DNA of 64,000 nt, from contig JBAIAC010000010.1 in NCBI GenBank assembly GCA_037349315.1, forward strand, positions 34,946,001 through 35,010,000. Direction: 5' to 3'. Both the position numbers and the translations under genes were made by a program. Below are positions 33,939-44,329 of this stretch, piece after piece (the first letter of the stretch is position 1; each line of letters begins with the position of its first letter). Below the pieces are notes generated by a model. It saw only the letters and a list, made by a program, of their open reading frames with translations. It did no database searches and was not told the origin of the DNA. This DNA comes from Chelydra serpentina (taxonomy: Eukaryota > Chordata > Testudines > Chelydridae).

Positions 33939-34976
33939 TTGTCATCCTCCTCCTCCCTGGACGAGGCAGTGGCAGGAGCATCATCTTCAGGCCCGCCTCC
34001 CATCGATCTCCGGGACCACCAAGACCTACTGCGCAGATTGGCTCTCAACATGAATCTGCAGGTCGAGGAGGTGGTGGAGCTTGAAGACCCGGTGGTGGAC
34101 ATCCTAACAGCCGATGCCCCCACCAGGGTAGCCCTCCCGTTTGTGTGGACTATATTTACCAAGGCCACCTCAATCTGGCAATCTCCAGCTTCGGTACCCC
34201 ACACTGCCAGGGGGGTGGAGAGAAAATATATGGCGCCCCCGAAAGACTTCGAGTACCTCTACACTCACCCCCCACCGTGCTCCCTGGTCGTTCAATCTGT
34301 GAACGAGAGGGAGAGGAATAGCCAACAGGCACCCGCCCCTAAGTCCAAGGATGCCAAGCGCCTGGACTTGTTTGGCAGAAAGATCTACTCGGGGGCGGGG
34401 TGGGGGGCCTTCAGCTCAGAGCTGCTAACCAGCAAGCACTCCTGAGCCGATACAGGTACAACACCTGGAACTCCATGCAAAAATTCAAAGCATTTGTACC
34501 TCAGGAGTCCAGGCAGGAGTATGCAGCGTTGATTGAGGAGGGCAAGAAGGTGGCCAGAACGTCGTTGCAGGCCTCCTTGGACATAGCCGACTCAGCCGCC
34601 AGGACAGTAGCTTCAGGAGTCGCCATGCGGCATATCTCCTGGCTTCAGTCCTCCATCCTCCCTCCGGAGGTCCAGCATACCATCCAGGACCTACCGTTCG
34701 AGGGGCGGGGTCTGTTTTCAGAAAAGACTTGACGCGATGTTGCATACCCTAAAAGACGGTTGCACCATCATCCGCACGCTGGGGATGCACACCCCAGCCA
34801 CGCAGCGCAGACCCTTCCGGCCCTTCGCACAGCGCCCCTACACCGTACCCGCACCTCGGCAGGACTTCTTGAGGAGACCACGTGGCAGGGGCGGTAGAAG
34901 GCGGCAGCCCGGTCGCCAGACTAGCCACAGCCAGGGCCCCCACAAACCATCATTGAGGCCCAAACAAAACTTTTGA
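33939..34976 (+). pseudogene. DIRS ORF1 C-terminal half, copy B, frameshifted
   Basis: 33939-34445 encodes DHQDLLRRLALNMNLQVEEV, RVALPFVWTIFTKA, ARGVERKYMAPPKDFEYLY and KDAKRLDLFGRKIYS. A one-base slip in the G-rich run near 34390-34410 moves the continuation to the frame of 34400-34732 (NQQALLSRYRYNTWNSMQKF, VARTSLQASLDIADSAART). A third shift near 34730 leads to an Arg-rich end (RRPRGRGGRRRQ) and the final residues NF before TGA 34974-34976. The order matches copies C and D. Confidence 0.78.
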
Positions 34977-35650
34977 AGGGACGCCCGAGGGCGGAGTACC
35001 AGTCTCAGTTCACGATCCTTTTCCCCACTTCCGAGACCGTCTTTCCCATTTCTTCCGTGCGTGGTCAAATATCACCACGGACCGCTGGGTCCTACGCACG
35101 GTGGAAAGCGGATACCACCTTCAGTTTGTCTCCCCCCGTCCCTCCTTCCCTGCCCCTCTTCAGGGACCCTTCTCACGAGCAACTCCTAATTCAGGAGGTC
35201 CAAACGCTCCTCTCCATAGGGGCAATAGAGGAGGTTCCAAGGGAGTTCATGGGCAAGGGTTTTTACTCCTGCTATCTCCTAATCCCCGGATCAAAAGGGG
35301 GACTACGTCATATCTTGGACTTGCGGGGACTCAACAAATTTATGGTAAAGTTGAAGTTCCGCATGCTTTCCCTGGGTACCATTATCCCTTCTATGGATCC
35401 TGGAGTCTGGTACGCTGCCCTCGACATGAAGGATGCGTATTTCCATATTGCAATCTACCCACCACACAGACGCTTCCTCCGCTATGTGGTAGACCAAAGA
35501 CACTTCCACTTTGCGGTTCTTCCCTTCGGCCTCTCCACGGCACCACGCGTGTTCACGAAGTGCATGGCCGTTGTGGCAGCCGCTCTTCGTCGGCGATGGA
35601 TTCAGGTGTTCCCCTACCTCGACGACTGGCTTATCCGCGGCAACTCCAAC
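34973..35650 (+). CDS. DIRS reverse transcriptase, copy B, truncated after motif C
   Basis: The frame overlaps the ORF1 stop by a few bases and is one base back from it. RT landmarks are intact: LRHILDLRGLNKFMVK, ALDMKDAYFHI (motif A, catalytic Asp codon 35423-35425), VLPFGLSTAPRVFTK (motif B) and YLDDWL (motif C, Asp codons from 35621). About ten codons after YLDD the sequence jumps to the region before the recombinase, so the RT thumb and the whole RNase H are missing compared with copy C. The frame stays open to 35728 through non-homologous residues. The listed start is the edge of the frame, not a proven start codon. Confidence 0.88.
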
Positions 35651-35684
35651 AGCACGGCAGGCTCCATCATCCCGACCTGCAGTC

Positions 35685-36767
35685 TCTCCACCTCACAGCG
35701 TGGCTGCTGCATGGCTGAACCCGTCTGAGCTACACTGCTCCAGCCCGGTGCAACAAGTCTTGCTAAGTAGCAGGAAGCCCTCTACCAGGTCCACCTACTT
35801 AGCCAAGTGGAAACGTTTTTCCTGCTGGTGCGGCCCTCGGGGTCTCAACCCTTCGCAGGTGCCGGTGCATACCATTCTGGACTACCTCCTGTCTTTGAAG
35901 GAGCAGGGTCTAGCGCTTTCCTCGCTAAAGGTTCACCTGGCGGCAATCTCGGCCTTTCACCCTGGCGAGAATGGGCGCTCGATCTTTTCCAACCCCATGG
36001 TCAGCAGGTTCCTCAAGGGGTTAGAACGTCTATACCCATTGGTTCGCCGTCCAGTCCCCACTTGGGACCTCAACCTTGTCATAACCAGGCTCATGGGGGC
36101 CCCATTCGAGCCTATGGCCACCTGCTCACTTCTGTACCTCTCCTGGAAGACGGCCTTCCTCATAGCCATCACCTCGGCAAGGCGCGTATCTGAACTCAGA
36201 GTGCTCACTTCGGAGTCCCCTTACACGGTGTTCCACAAGGACAAGGTACAGCTGCGACCACACCCAGCCTTCCTGCCCAAGGTAGTGTCGGACTTTCATA
36301 TTAACCAGGACATTTTTCTGCCGGTCTTCTACCCGAAGCCGCATGCCTCTCCAAGGGAGCAGCAACTCCATTCCTTGGACGTCCGTAGGGCCCTTGCCTT
36401 CTACATTGGGCGGACAAAGCCCTTTCGGAAAACGACTCAGCTATTCGTCGCCGTGGCAGACCGAATGAAAGGCCTCCCGGTCTCCTCCCAGCGCATCTCG
36501 TCCTGGATCACGTCATGCATCCGGACGTGTTATGACTTGGCTGGTGTTCCCACCACGCACCCTACTGCCCACTCCACCCGAGCTCAAGCCTCGTCCTCCG
36601 CCTTCCTGGTGCACATACCTATACAGGAGATATGTAGGGCAGCAACCTGGTCATCGGTGCACACCTTTGCCACTCACTATGCCATAGTTCAGCATTCCAG
36701 GGAGGATGCTGCCTTTGGAACAGCGGTCCTACACTCTGCAGTATCTCACTCCGACCCCACCTCCTAG
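35685..36767 (+). CDS. DIRS tyrosine recombinase, copy B, apparently intact
   Basis: About 360 codons without interruption. The N-terminal SAM-like domain includes VLLSSRKPSTRSTYLAKWKR and LALSSLKVHLAAISAFH. The catalytic domain has ITSARRVSELRVLTSE (first Arg, near 36180-36185), AHSTRAQAS (His at 36570, Arg at 36579) and THYAIVQHS (Tyr codon at 36678). These are the R-HxxR-Y residues that cleave and rejoin DNA in DIRS integration. The frame extends upstream to 35511, but that part reads RT sequence out of frame. It stops at TAG just before the internal complementary region. In complete relatives the recombinase frame overlaps or follows RNase H; here it follows the deletion joint. Confidence 0.88.
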   Translation, partial: SPPHSVAAAWLNPSELHCSSPVQQVLLSSRKPSTRSTYLAKWKRFSCWCGPRGLNPSQVPVHTILDYLLSLKEQGLALSSLKVHLAAISAFHPGENGRSIFSNPMVSRFLKGLERLYPLVRRPVPTWDLNLVITRLMGAPFEPMATCSLLYLSWKTAFLIAITSARRVSELRVLTSESPYTVFHKDKVQLRPHPAFLPKVVSDFHINQDIFLPVFYPKPHASPREQQLHSLDVRRALAFYIGRTKPFRKTTQLFVAVADRMKGLPVSSQRISSWITSCIRTCYDLAGVPTTHPTAHSTRAQASSSAFLVHIPIQEICRAATWSSVHTFATHYAIVQHSREDAAFGTAVLHSAVSHSDPTS

Positions 36768-36791
36768 GCAAGGTTTGGGAGTCACCTAAAT

Positions 36792-36883
36792 GGAATACAT
36801 ATGAGCAAGCACTCGAAGAAGAAAAGACGGTTACTCACCGTAGTAACTGTTGTTCTTCGAGATGTGTTGCTCATATCTATTCC
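36792..36883. repeat. Internal complementary region of DIRS copy B
   Basis: Bases 36792-36818 are the reverse complement of the left outer edge 32426-32452 (one mismatch). Bases from about 36819 to 36883 are the reverse complement of the right outer end 37070-37130. The two halves meet at GAAGAAGAAAAGAC. This is the hallmark of DIRS1-type elements. Confidence 0.92.
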
Positions 36884-36917
36884 AAACCCGCTTTCCATCC
36901 CCACTGTTGGAATAGCC

Positions 36918-37130
36918 GGCAAGAAGGACCTGAGAGGGCGCTGGGCCGGCTGGGGTATATATCAGGCACTGCAATGGCGCCACTCCAGGGGGCTCCAGCT
37001 GGCCCACCGAGTGTTGCTAGGGTAAAAGTCTTCCGACGATCGTGCACGCCGCGTGCGCACACCTAATTGGAATAGATATGAGCAACACATCTCGAAAAAC
37101 AACAGTTACTACGATGAGTAACCGTCTTTT
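36918..37130 (+). repeat. Right inverted terminal repeat and end extension of DIRS copy B
   Basis: 36918-37105 mirrors 32426-32608. The last part (AACAACAGTTACTACGATGA to CCGTCTTTT) has no partner at the left end but is complementary to the second half of the internal region, so the right end is longer than the left, as in DIRS1. Confidence 0.9.
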
Positions 37131-37134
37131 ATAG

Positions 37135-37795
37135 TGTAACCGTGCGGGAGGTGGCACCTCCTTCTGGTTGTCTGGGAATTAGCTCTTTTTTCCAGCCTGG
37201 AGCACCCTGTGCAGGTTGCTGTCCCGCTCGCCATTGGCCATGTGTCCCTCCCAGACCCTGGTGCCCTTTTGTCTGGGGTGCTGCCCCCTGGTAGTACCCC
37301 CTCAGTCTGGGTCTCCCCTCTCTGGGGAACCCCCACTCTCTATCCCCACCTTGCCTCAGCCTATGGGCTACTGCCAGTCATCATCAAGCCCCCGTTCCCT
37401 GGGGCAGACTGCAGTCTGTAATAGCCAGTCATCATAGGCAAGGGAGGTTTGGACCTGCTGCCTTTCCCTGCAACCCAGTACCTCTATGGGCCTTGGACAA
37501 GGCCCTGCAGCCTGGGGAGTTGCCGGCCTGGAGCTCCCCAGCTCCTCTGGCCTTTCCCCAGCCCTGCTTCACTCCAGTACCCTTAGCTTTAGGTAGCTAG
37601 GTCCATCTCCCTCCTCAGCTAGAGGGAGACTCCCCTTAGCTCCTGGCTGACAGCCCTTTATTGGGCCAGCTGTGGCCTGACTGAGACGTGGCCCAGCTGC
37701 AGTTGCTTCCCCAATCAGCTGTCCCCAGCCACAGCCCTCTCCAGGGCTGCTTTTAGCCTCTTTTATTTTAGGAGCGGGGTAGCCACCCTGTTACA
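37135..37795 (-). mobile_element. Solo LTR-like element with 5-bp target duplication
   Basis: 661 bp bounded by TGTAAC and GTTACA and flanked on both sides by TATAG (37130-37134 and 37796-37800), an exact 5-bp duplication. The TG...CA ends and duplication size fit a solo LTR of an endogenous retrovirus-like element. Orientation is uncertain: read on the - strand it starts TGTAACAGGGTGG and soon has AAATAAAAGAGG. It inserted about four bases beyond the right end of DIRS copy B, in LINE sequence, so it is a separate event. No coding content. Confidence 0.78.
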
Positions 37796-37796
37796 T

Positions 37797-38811
37797 ATAG
37801 GGATAACAGAAACATGGTGGAATAGTAGTAATGACTGGAGTATAGCTATTGAAGGGTATGTGCTGTTTAGGAAAGACAAAAATAAAGGCAAAGGTGGTGA
37901 AGTAGCATTGTATATCAATGATGAGGTAGACTGTAAAGAAATACTGTAAAGAAATAAGAAGTGATGGAATGGATAAGACAGAGTCTGTCTGGACAAAAAT
38001 CACATTGGGAAAGAAAGCTACTAGAGCCTACTCTGGGATAGTGCTTGGGGTGTGCTATAGACCACCTGGATCTGATTTGGATATGGATAGAGACCTCTTC
38101 AATGTTTTTAATGAAGTAAATACTAATGGAAATTGTGTGATCATGGGAGACTTTAACTTCCCAGATATAGACTGGAGGACAAGTGCTAGTAATAATAATA
38201 ATAGGGCTCAGATTTTCCTTGATGCGATAGCTGATGGATTCCTTCACCAAGTAGCTGCTGAACCAACAAGAGAGGATGCCATTTTAGATTTGGTTTTGGT
38301 GAGTAGTGAGTACCTCGGAGAAGAAATGGTTGTAGGGGACAATCTTGATTCGAATGATCATGAGCTAATTCAGTTCAAACTAAATGGAAGGATAAACAAA
38401 AATAGATCTGTGACTAGGATTTTTTATTTCAAAAGGGCTAACTTTAAAAAATTAAGGAAATTAGTTAGGGAAGTGGATTGGACTGAAGAACTTGTGGATC
38501 TAAACGTGGAGGAGGCCTAGAATTACTTCAAGTCAAAGCTGCAGAAACTATCAGAAACCTGCATCCCAAGAAAGGGGAAAATATTCATAAGCAAGAGTTG
38601 TAGACCAAGCTGGATGCGCAAGCATCTCGGAGAGGCAATTAAGAAAAAGCAGAAAGCCTACAAGGAGTGGAAGATGGGAGGGATCAGCAAGGAAAGCTAC
38701 CTTATTGAGGTCAGAACATGTAGGGATAAAGTGAGAAAGGTCAAAAGCCATGTAGAGTTGACCTTGCAAAGGGAATTAAAAGCAATAGTAAAAGGTTCTA
38801 TAGCCATATAA
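37797..38811 (+). pseudogene. LINE AP endonuclease domain, continuation
   Basis: Opens with ITETWW (catalytic Glu) right after the insertion, then a GGEVALYI strand. A small tandem duplication near 37928-37956 (GTAAAGAAATA twice) brings a stop. The frame 37969-38520 holds VWTKI, GVCYRPPGSD, MGDFNFPDIDW (catalytic Asp and Asn in GDFN) and SNDHELIQF, which corresponds to the SDH box with Ser changed to Asn. Linker pieces to 38811 follow (SWMRKHLGEAIKKKQKAYKEW). The target-nicking enzyme would not be made from this copy. Confidence 0.82.
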
Positions 38812-38837
38812 ATAAGAAGAAAACAAAGAAAGAAGAA

Positions 38838-40504
38838 GTGGGACCGGACACTGAGGATGGAGTGGAGGTTAAGGATAATCTAGTCATGGCCCAATATCTA
38901 AACAAATACTTTTCCTCAGTCTTTAATGAGGCTAATGAGGAGCTCAGGGACAATGGTTGGATGACAAATGGGAACGAGGATATGGAGGTAGATATTACCA
39001 CATCCAAGGTAGAAGCCAAACTCGAACAGCTTAATGGGACTAAATTGGGGGGCCCAGATAATCTTCATCCAAGAATATTAAAGGAGCTGGCACATGAAAT
39101 TGCAAGCCCATTAGCAAGAATTTTTAATGAATCTGTAAACTCAGGGATTGTACCGCATGACTGGAGAATTGCTAACATACAGTAGTTCCTAAGAAATGGG
39201 GAAAAAAGTGATCTGGGTAACTACAGGCCTGGTAGTTTGATATCTGTAGTATGCAAAGTCTTGGGGAAAAAATTGAAGGAGAAAGTAGTTAAGGACATTG
39301 AGGTCAATGGTAATTGGGGCAAAATACAAATGGTTTTACAAAAGGTAGATCGTTCCAAACCAACCTGATCTCCTTCTTTGAGAAGGTAACAGATTTTTTA
39401 GACAAAGGAAATGCAGTGGATCTAATTTACCTCGATTTCAGTAAGGCATTTGATATGGTTCCACGTGGGGAAGTATTAGTTAAATTGGAAAAGATGAGGA
39501 TCAATATGAAAATTTAAAGGTGAATTAAGGAACTGGTTAAAGTGGAGACTACAATGGGTCATACTGAAAGATGAACTGTCAGGCTGAAGGGAGGTTATTA
39601 GTGGAGTTCCTCAGGGATCGGTTTGGAGACCAATCTTATTTAATCTTTTTATTAATGACCTTGGCACAAAAAGTGGGAGTGTACTAATAAAGTTTGTGAA
39701 TGACACAAAGCTGGGAGATATTGCCAATACAGAGAAGGTCTGGATGACCTTGTAAACTGGAGTAATAGTAATAGGATGAAATTTAATAGTGAAAAGTGTA
39801 AGGTCATGCATTTAGGGATTAATAACAAGAATTTTAGTTATAAGCTGGGGACGCATCAGTTGGAAGTAACAGAGGAAGAGAAGGACCTCAGACTATTGGT
39901 TCATCATAGGATGACTATGAGCCGTCAATGTGATATGGCCGTGAAAAAAGCTAATGTGGTCTTGGGATGCATCAGGCAAGGTTTTTCCAGTAAAGATAAG
40001 GAGGTATTAGTACTGTTATACAAGGCACTGGTGGGACATCTTCTGGAATACTGTGTGCAGTTCTGGTCTCCCATGTTTAGGAAGGATGAATTCAAACTGG
40101 AACAGGTACAGAGAAGGGCTACTGGGATGATCCGAGGAATGGAAAACCTGTCTTATGAAAGGAGACTCAAAGAGCTTGGCTTGTTTAGCCTAACCAAACG
40201 AAGGCTGAGGGGAGATATGATTGTTCTCGATAAACATATCAGAGGGATAAATACCAGGGAGGGAGAGGAATTATTTAAGCTCAGTACCAGTGTGGACACA
40301 AGAGCAAATGGATATAAACTGGCCATCAGGAAGTTTAGACTTGAAATTAGACGAAGGTTTCTAACCATCAGAGACGTGAAGTTCTGGAACAGCCTTCCAA
40401 GGGGAGCAGTGGGGTCAAAAGACATATCTGGCATCAAGACTAAGCTTGATAAGTTTATGGAGGGGATGGTATGGTGGGATAGCCTAATTTTGGCAATTAA
40501 TTGA
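38838..40504 (+). pseudogene. LINE reverse transcriptase and C-terminal region
   Basis: Pieces in sequence: 38838-39185 (KYFSSVFNE, LNGTKLGGPDNLHPRILKEL), 39314-39517 (LDFSKAFDMVPR, motif A), 39600-39720 (GVPQGSV; then FVNDTKLGD where FADDTKLGG is expected) and 39776-40504 ([50 protein letters not shown]). Motif C is damaged, with the first catalytic Asp now Asn. Stops near 39183, 39517 and 39755 also break it. The final frame of 242 codons is open to the natural end. Confidence 0.85.
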
Positions 40505-40925
40505 TCTTTGACTATTAGCGGTAAATATGCCCAATGGCCTGTGATGGAATGTTAGATGGGGTGGGATCTGAGTTACTACAGAGAATTCTTTCCTGGGTGT
40601 CTGGTTGGTGAGTCTTGCCCACATGCTCAGGGTTTAGCTGATCGCCACATTTGGGGACGGGAAGGAATTTTCCTCCAGGGCAGATAGGCAGAGGCCCTGC
40701 AGGTTTTTTGCCTTCCTCTGCAGCATGGGGCACGGGTTATTTGCTGGAGGATTCTCTGCACCTTGAAGTCTTTAAACCATGATTTTAGGACTTCAATAGC
40801 TCAGACATAGGTTAGGGGTTTATTTCAGGAGTGGGTGGGTGAGATTCTGTGGCCTGCGTTTTGCAGGAGGTCAGACTAGATGATCATAATGGTCCTTCTG
40901 ACCTTAAAGTCTATGACTCTGTGCC

Positions 40926-41877
40926 AATGCATCTGAATCTTAACCTGAAAAATCCCCATTATTCAAACTCTGGTCTTCTTATGAGCAGATATTACCTGTT
41001 GTGCTAAATTGAGTTGGGTTTTGTGGTTGGAAACTAGAGTGAGACCTTAGAACTCATTTTTACTTGAAACCTAAACTACGATTTGAACCCTTGTCTCTCA
41101 TGGCAAAAAGCTGGTGAGCTTAACTGTGATATTTGGCCTCCCTCTGCTCCACCTCCTTGAGAAAAAAAGAAAGATGAAATATCTTGAGCAAAGCTATTGC
41201 ATTTAGTATTGTCATGTTTAGCAATCTTCAGATGTCTCTGTCTTTTAAAGATGTTTTCTTAGAAGATATACAGTAGAAGAAACCAATAACAAAAAGATAA
41301 ATCCATAGACGATGAAAGGATTTTCTTGAGCTTAGCCAATGTAATAATTTCAAAAGGAAAAATTTACAAGTAGCATTTTTTCAAATGTGTATAAAGAGTG
41401 AATAAAATAAACATCAAGATGTTTTGTGGTAGGAAGTCAGATGATCAAAGGGAGATACTGAATAGACATACTTATTCTTTCAGATAAAATAAGGAAGTAA
41501 TTCCTTTGAGAGGTTTTGTGATCATTTCTGACTGAAAACTTTGTACGTGCTACTCAGAAATACAATGAAAAGAAAGGCAGTGTAGCTTAGATAATAGTGT
41601 CTGTTCTGAGCACGAGGTGGCATGTGGACATTGCTTGTGCTATTGCTCCGAATCATTTGAATGGAAATATTGGATTAACTAACCTTGTGTCAGGTCTATT
41701 AGTTAAATAAGCCCTCCAACTGTTCCTGACTGAAGGATGCGTAGTTGCAACTGAAAGATGGTGCTGCTTTTCATTAGAGTTTTGTGAAACATGTCCTGCT
41801 AATATAATATTTTTAAAATAAAGTGGTTTATTAGAACGGGATAACAAGCAAAAATTCACAGTTTTGTCTTTTCACAG
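40926..41877 (+). other. Intron sequence before the 59-nt exon
   Basis: No gene or repeat recognised. The final 25 bases form the pyrimidine-rich acceptor of the AHI1 exon. Confidence 0.4.
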
Positions 41878-41936
41878 GGAGTTTCAGCCCAGTAGGAAGT
41901 CCTCTTAGCCGAACACCATCAGTCAGACTACAGACG
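41878..41936 (+). CDS. AHI1: AHI1 (jouberin) internal exon, short linker exon
   Basis: A 59-nt exon with acceptor TTTTCACAG and donor GTAAGG. It enters in phase 1 (two bases complete a Gly codon begun in the previous exon) and leaves in phase 0. It encodes Ser/Pro-rich residues (SFSPVGSPLSRTPSVRLQT). The two-base entry matches the single leftover base of the exon at 4907, and the phase-0 exit matches the exon at 60762. The residues resemble a disordered, phosphorylatable linker and contain no domain. The 18.8-kb intron that follows carries the Gypsy relic and DIRS copy C. A short exon like this is easy to miss by prediction; phase agreement on both sides is the main support. Confidence 0.75.
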
Positions 41937-43834
41937 GTAAGGAATTCTATGTATGCATTTAAAAAAATTGATAATGTTAAACTATAAAATGGCATTCTTC
42001 ACAAATTGCTTTGTAGAAAAGCTTTCTTGCTTCTTTTGTGAATAAAAGGAGGTATCTTTAAGGAAACTTTCGTGGCTATGTAGGCTTTTACCTCATGTTG
42101 TTGATATAGAGGTCAGAGGTTTTTTTAAAAAAGGTAAAATATAGTCTTCTCTCTCAAGCTCTCTCTCTCTCTCATTGTTTAGAAATGAATATGTCAGAAT
42201 CACATTCCTGTATTCTTGGTATTTAGCAGGAATATAGGCAATACTAAGGAGGGGAAAATGTGGCCGTAACTTAAAATTGGCTATTGGATCAATTGCAGCT
42301 GTTTTTTACCATTAGCTCACCTACATCTTTTTTCAAGAACTGTTTGTACCAGTTGGCTTATGGTAACCAAAGTGAAATCACTAATATTGTCTGTGTATTT
42401 CTTTTCTTGTGCATATAGGAATTGGTTGGTGAGGATATATACCCCGTCCTAATCCTTCTCCCCCAACACAAAAGAATCCCCAAAATCTATAAACTTAGTT
42501 AACTACAGCAATACAATCATTAAAGTATAGGTTTTTTTAAAATACCAGGGAGGGACTAGTTGTAGAAGAGGTAATGTTCTCAACACTTTGTTGTATTGCC
42601 CCTAAAAAAATGGGCCTCTTGCACTTGGACGTTAACCTCCTGGTGCCTGCAGTCGAAATGTCCTGACCTAATGTGCTACGGTAATTGCATGCCAGCTGCT
42701 GGCCTCCAGAAGGTTCGTTGGACAGGGACATAAATTAGATTGTGCCCTTAATTCCCAGAACCTGTTCCACCCTTTTATTTCCATCTCATTCAGACCTTTC
42801 TGTCACAAAATCCTTTAACGTGTCTTTGTATCAGGCTGATATGATAAATAAGACTTCTCTTGAAAAACAACGCTGAAAATATAGTTTTGCACTCATCTTT
42901 TTCTCTGTTGGCTAAGTGACTATTATTGTTTGCATATTTTATACCTAATTAATTCTAGATATCAGCCAATTATTAGGAAAAATTATGAATTATTCGATAT
43001 GTATATCAGTGCTTGTCTGCTACAGCAACCCTTAAAAGTATCTGTAGCATTGACTCATTTTGGGAAGGGATTTATAAATAAATTAGCAGCTTGCTGTTAA
43101 ACTTCGTGGGATTGAGTATATTTTCATTAACCCTTTTTCTAGTGATGTTATAAATAAAGTCGTAATAGCATGGAAGTGATATTCTTTAAAGAAAGAAAGT
43201 AAATGTTTCCAATTAAGGACAAAATAGATCAAAATAGTTTTGCTGTGTTTTTGATTAATCTCAGAAGTTGAATTATTTCACATACTTCTGAATTCATCAT
43301 CTTTTTTTTTCTTTCTTTCTTTATCCCTGTAGGCTTTGCTGAGGCAGCTGTGTTTGCATTTCTGTTTTCTGTTTGTACATTGTAGGATTCAATAAAGTGC
43401 AGTTTGGCACAGTTTTTCCTCCAGGCAGATTATAGATTCCCATGCTCATTAAATGCTGAAGGACTATAATCAAATAAGGATCATATTCATTTGAAACCCA
43501 AGGAAGTAACATTTACAGTAGTTTCAGGATATTAGATGTATTAATTAAGACCAAAGCCCACTACAATATTTTAAGATGTTACTACTTACATTAAAATGCT
43601 ATAAGCATAGAGAAACTATTAACACTTGCCCTTGTGTTTTTTCCTTTGTGTATACACAGAATGTATACATTAAGATTCAATATTAAGTGTTAATTTAAGG
43701 ATGCTTTCCATTTTCAAGGTAATAACCTAACTTGGATGATATTTCTCTTTCATTTTGAGGAGCATCTGTCATTTTAATCCCAACCTATATGCCACACAAA
43801 ATTAATGTCCCCTCATTCTTATTATTGAAGATGT
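41937..43834 (+). other. Intron sequence after the 59-nt exon
   Basis: AT-rich, no domain-bearing frame. A short CT run at 42150-42174 and a T/CTTT run at 43302-43322 are simple repeats. Nothing else. Confidence 0.4.
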
Positions 43835-43849
43835 CTCAGACACTGAGTG

Positions 43850-44207
43850 GCATGAAATGGCCCAGATCTACTAGTTCTGATTGGGACTACATGAAGAAAT
43901 TAAGGACGAACTAGCTCATGTGGAGTCCCCAACCAACCTAGATGCCTTCATCAACCTCGTCATATACACCAACAATAGGCTCCACAAGAGACGTGAGGAA
44001 AGGAAGGAATATGGACCACCACCCAACTGGCGTACATTGGTACCCATCTCCAACCTGGACCGTGAACTCAGGCAACTGGATACCACCCACTGTCATGTGA
44101 CCCTTGAGGAAAAAGAGTGCTGTCGCTGCCATGAGCTATGTTCTATTGAGGATCTAGCCATGCAACTGCCCATCATGAGCTCCAGCATGACCCAGTTCGG
44201 GAAATGA
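43850..44207 (+). pseudogene. Gypsy Gag capsid C-terminal relic
   Basis: LDAFINLVIYTNNRLHKRRE is the signature end of the Sushi/Mart-type capsid (usually INLVIRIDNRLRERRRE). The residues that follow, KEYGPPPNWRTLVP, are the usual linker before the zinc knuckle. The knuckle itself is degraded to KECCRCHELC. This family gave rise to domesticated mammalian genes, but the stops downstream and the missing N-terminus argue that this copy is an ordinary fossil. Confidence 0.75.
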
Positions 44208-44329
44208 CTATGCTCAGGCTCGGTAGAGGGGATCGGCCTGGGCAAACCTCAAGAAAATATCCCCCGTACTCCTCACTGATGCACATCTCAGGCACAGTGA
44301 GTACTCCCTGTGGCCTAAAGTCTGGATCT

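Larger units (their letters stand above)
32426..37130 (+). mobile_element. DIRS-like retrotransposon copy B, complete ends, RNase H deleted
   Basis: Architecture from the left: inverted terminal repeat (32426-32608), 5' untranslated region, ORF1 (gag-like), RT frame, tyrosine recombinase, internal complementary region (36792-36883), right inverted repeat (36918-37105) and a right-end extension to about 37130. There is no LTR in direct orientation and no integrase. It sits inside a LINE between the conserved endonuclease blocks VKPDI and ITETWW, and no target duplication is visible, as expected for recombinase-mediated insertion. GC and CpG content are much higher than in the surrounding intron. 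Confidence 0.92.
32100..40925 (+). mobile_element. CR1-like LINE, nearly full length, split by two insertions
   Basis: Left part 32100-32425, right part 37796-40925, together about 3.5 kb. The left part ends in the endonuclease start (LRCLYTNVRRLRNKM to VKPDI) and the right part opens at ITETWW, the next conserved block. DIRS copy B and an LTR-like element occupy the space between. The 3' end is TGCAGGAGGTCAGACTAGATG and AAAGTCTATGACTCT near 40865-40920. The same tail ends the copy at 20281-21000. Confidence 0.88.

Noticed and set aside
32694..34204. Long antisense open frames in DIRS copy B (for example 32749-33279, 33222-33641, 33683-34204)
   Set aside because: Shadows of the GC-rich ORF1 on +. 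They are Ser/Gly/Arg-rich low complexity, while the + frame carries the knuckle and aligns with copies A and C.
35685..36767. The intact recombinase frame as a domesticated host gene
   Set aside because: It sits between the element's own RT and internal complementary region, inside complete terminal repeats, with no promoter or exon structure of its own.
37209..37437. Open frames near 37109-37437 as small genes
   Set aside because: They lie inside the LTR-like element at 37135-37795 and have no domain.
43850..44207. Gypsy capsid segment as a domesticated RTL/PEG10-like gene
   Set aside because: The capsid N-terminus is absent, the knuckle is degraded, and stops follow; neighbouring pol pieces are equally decayed.
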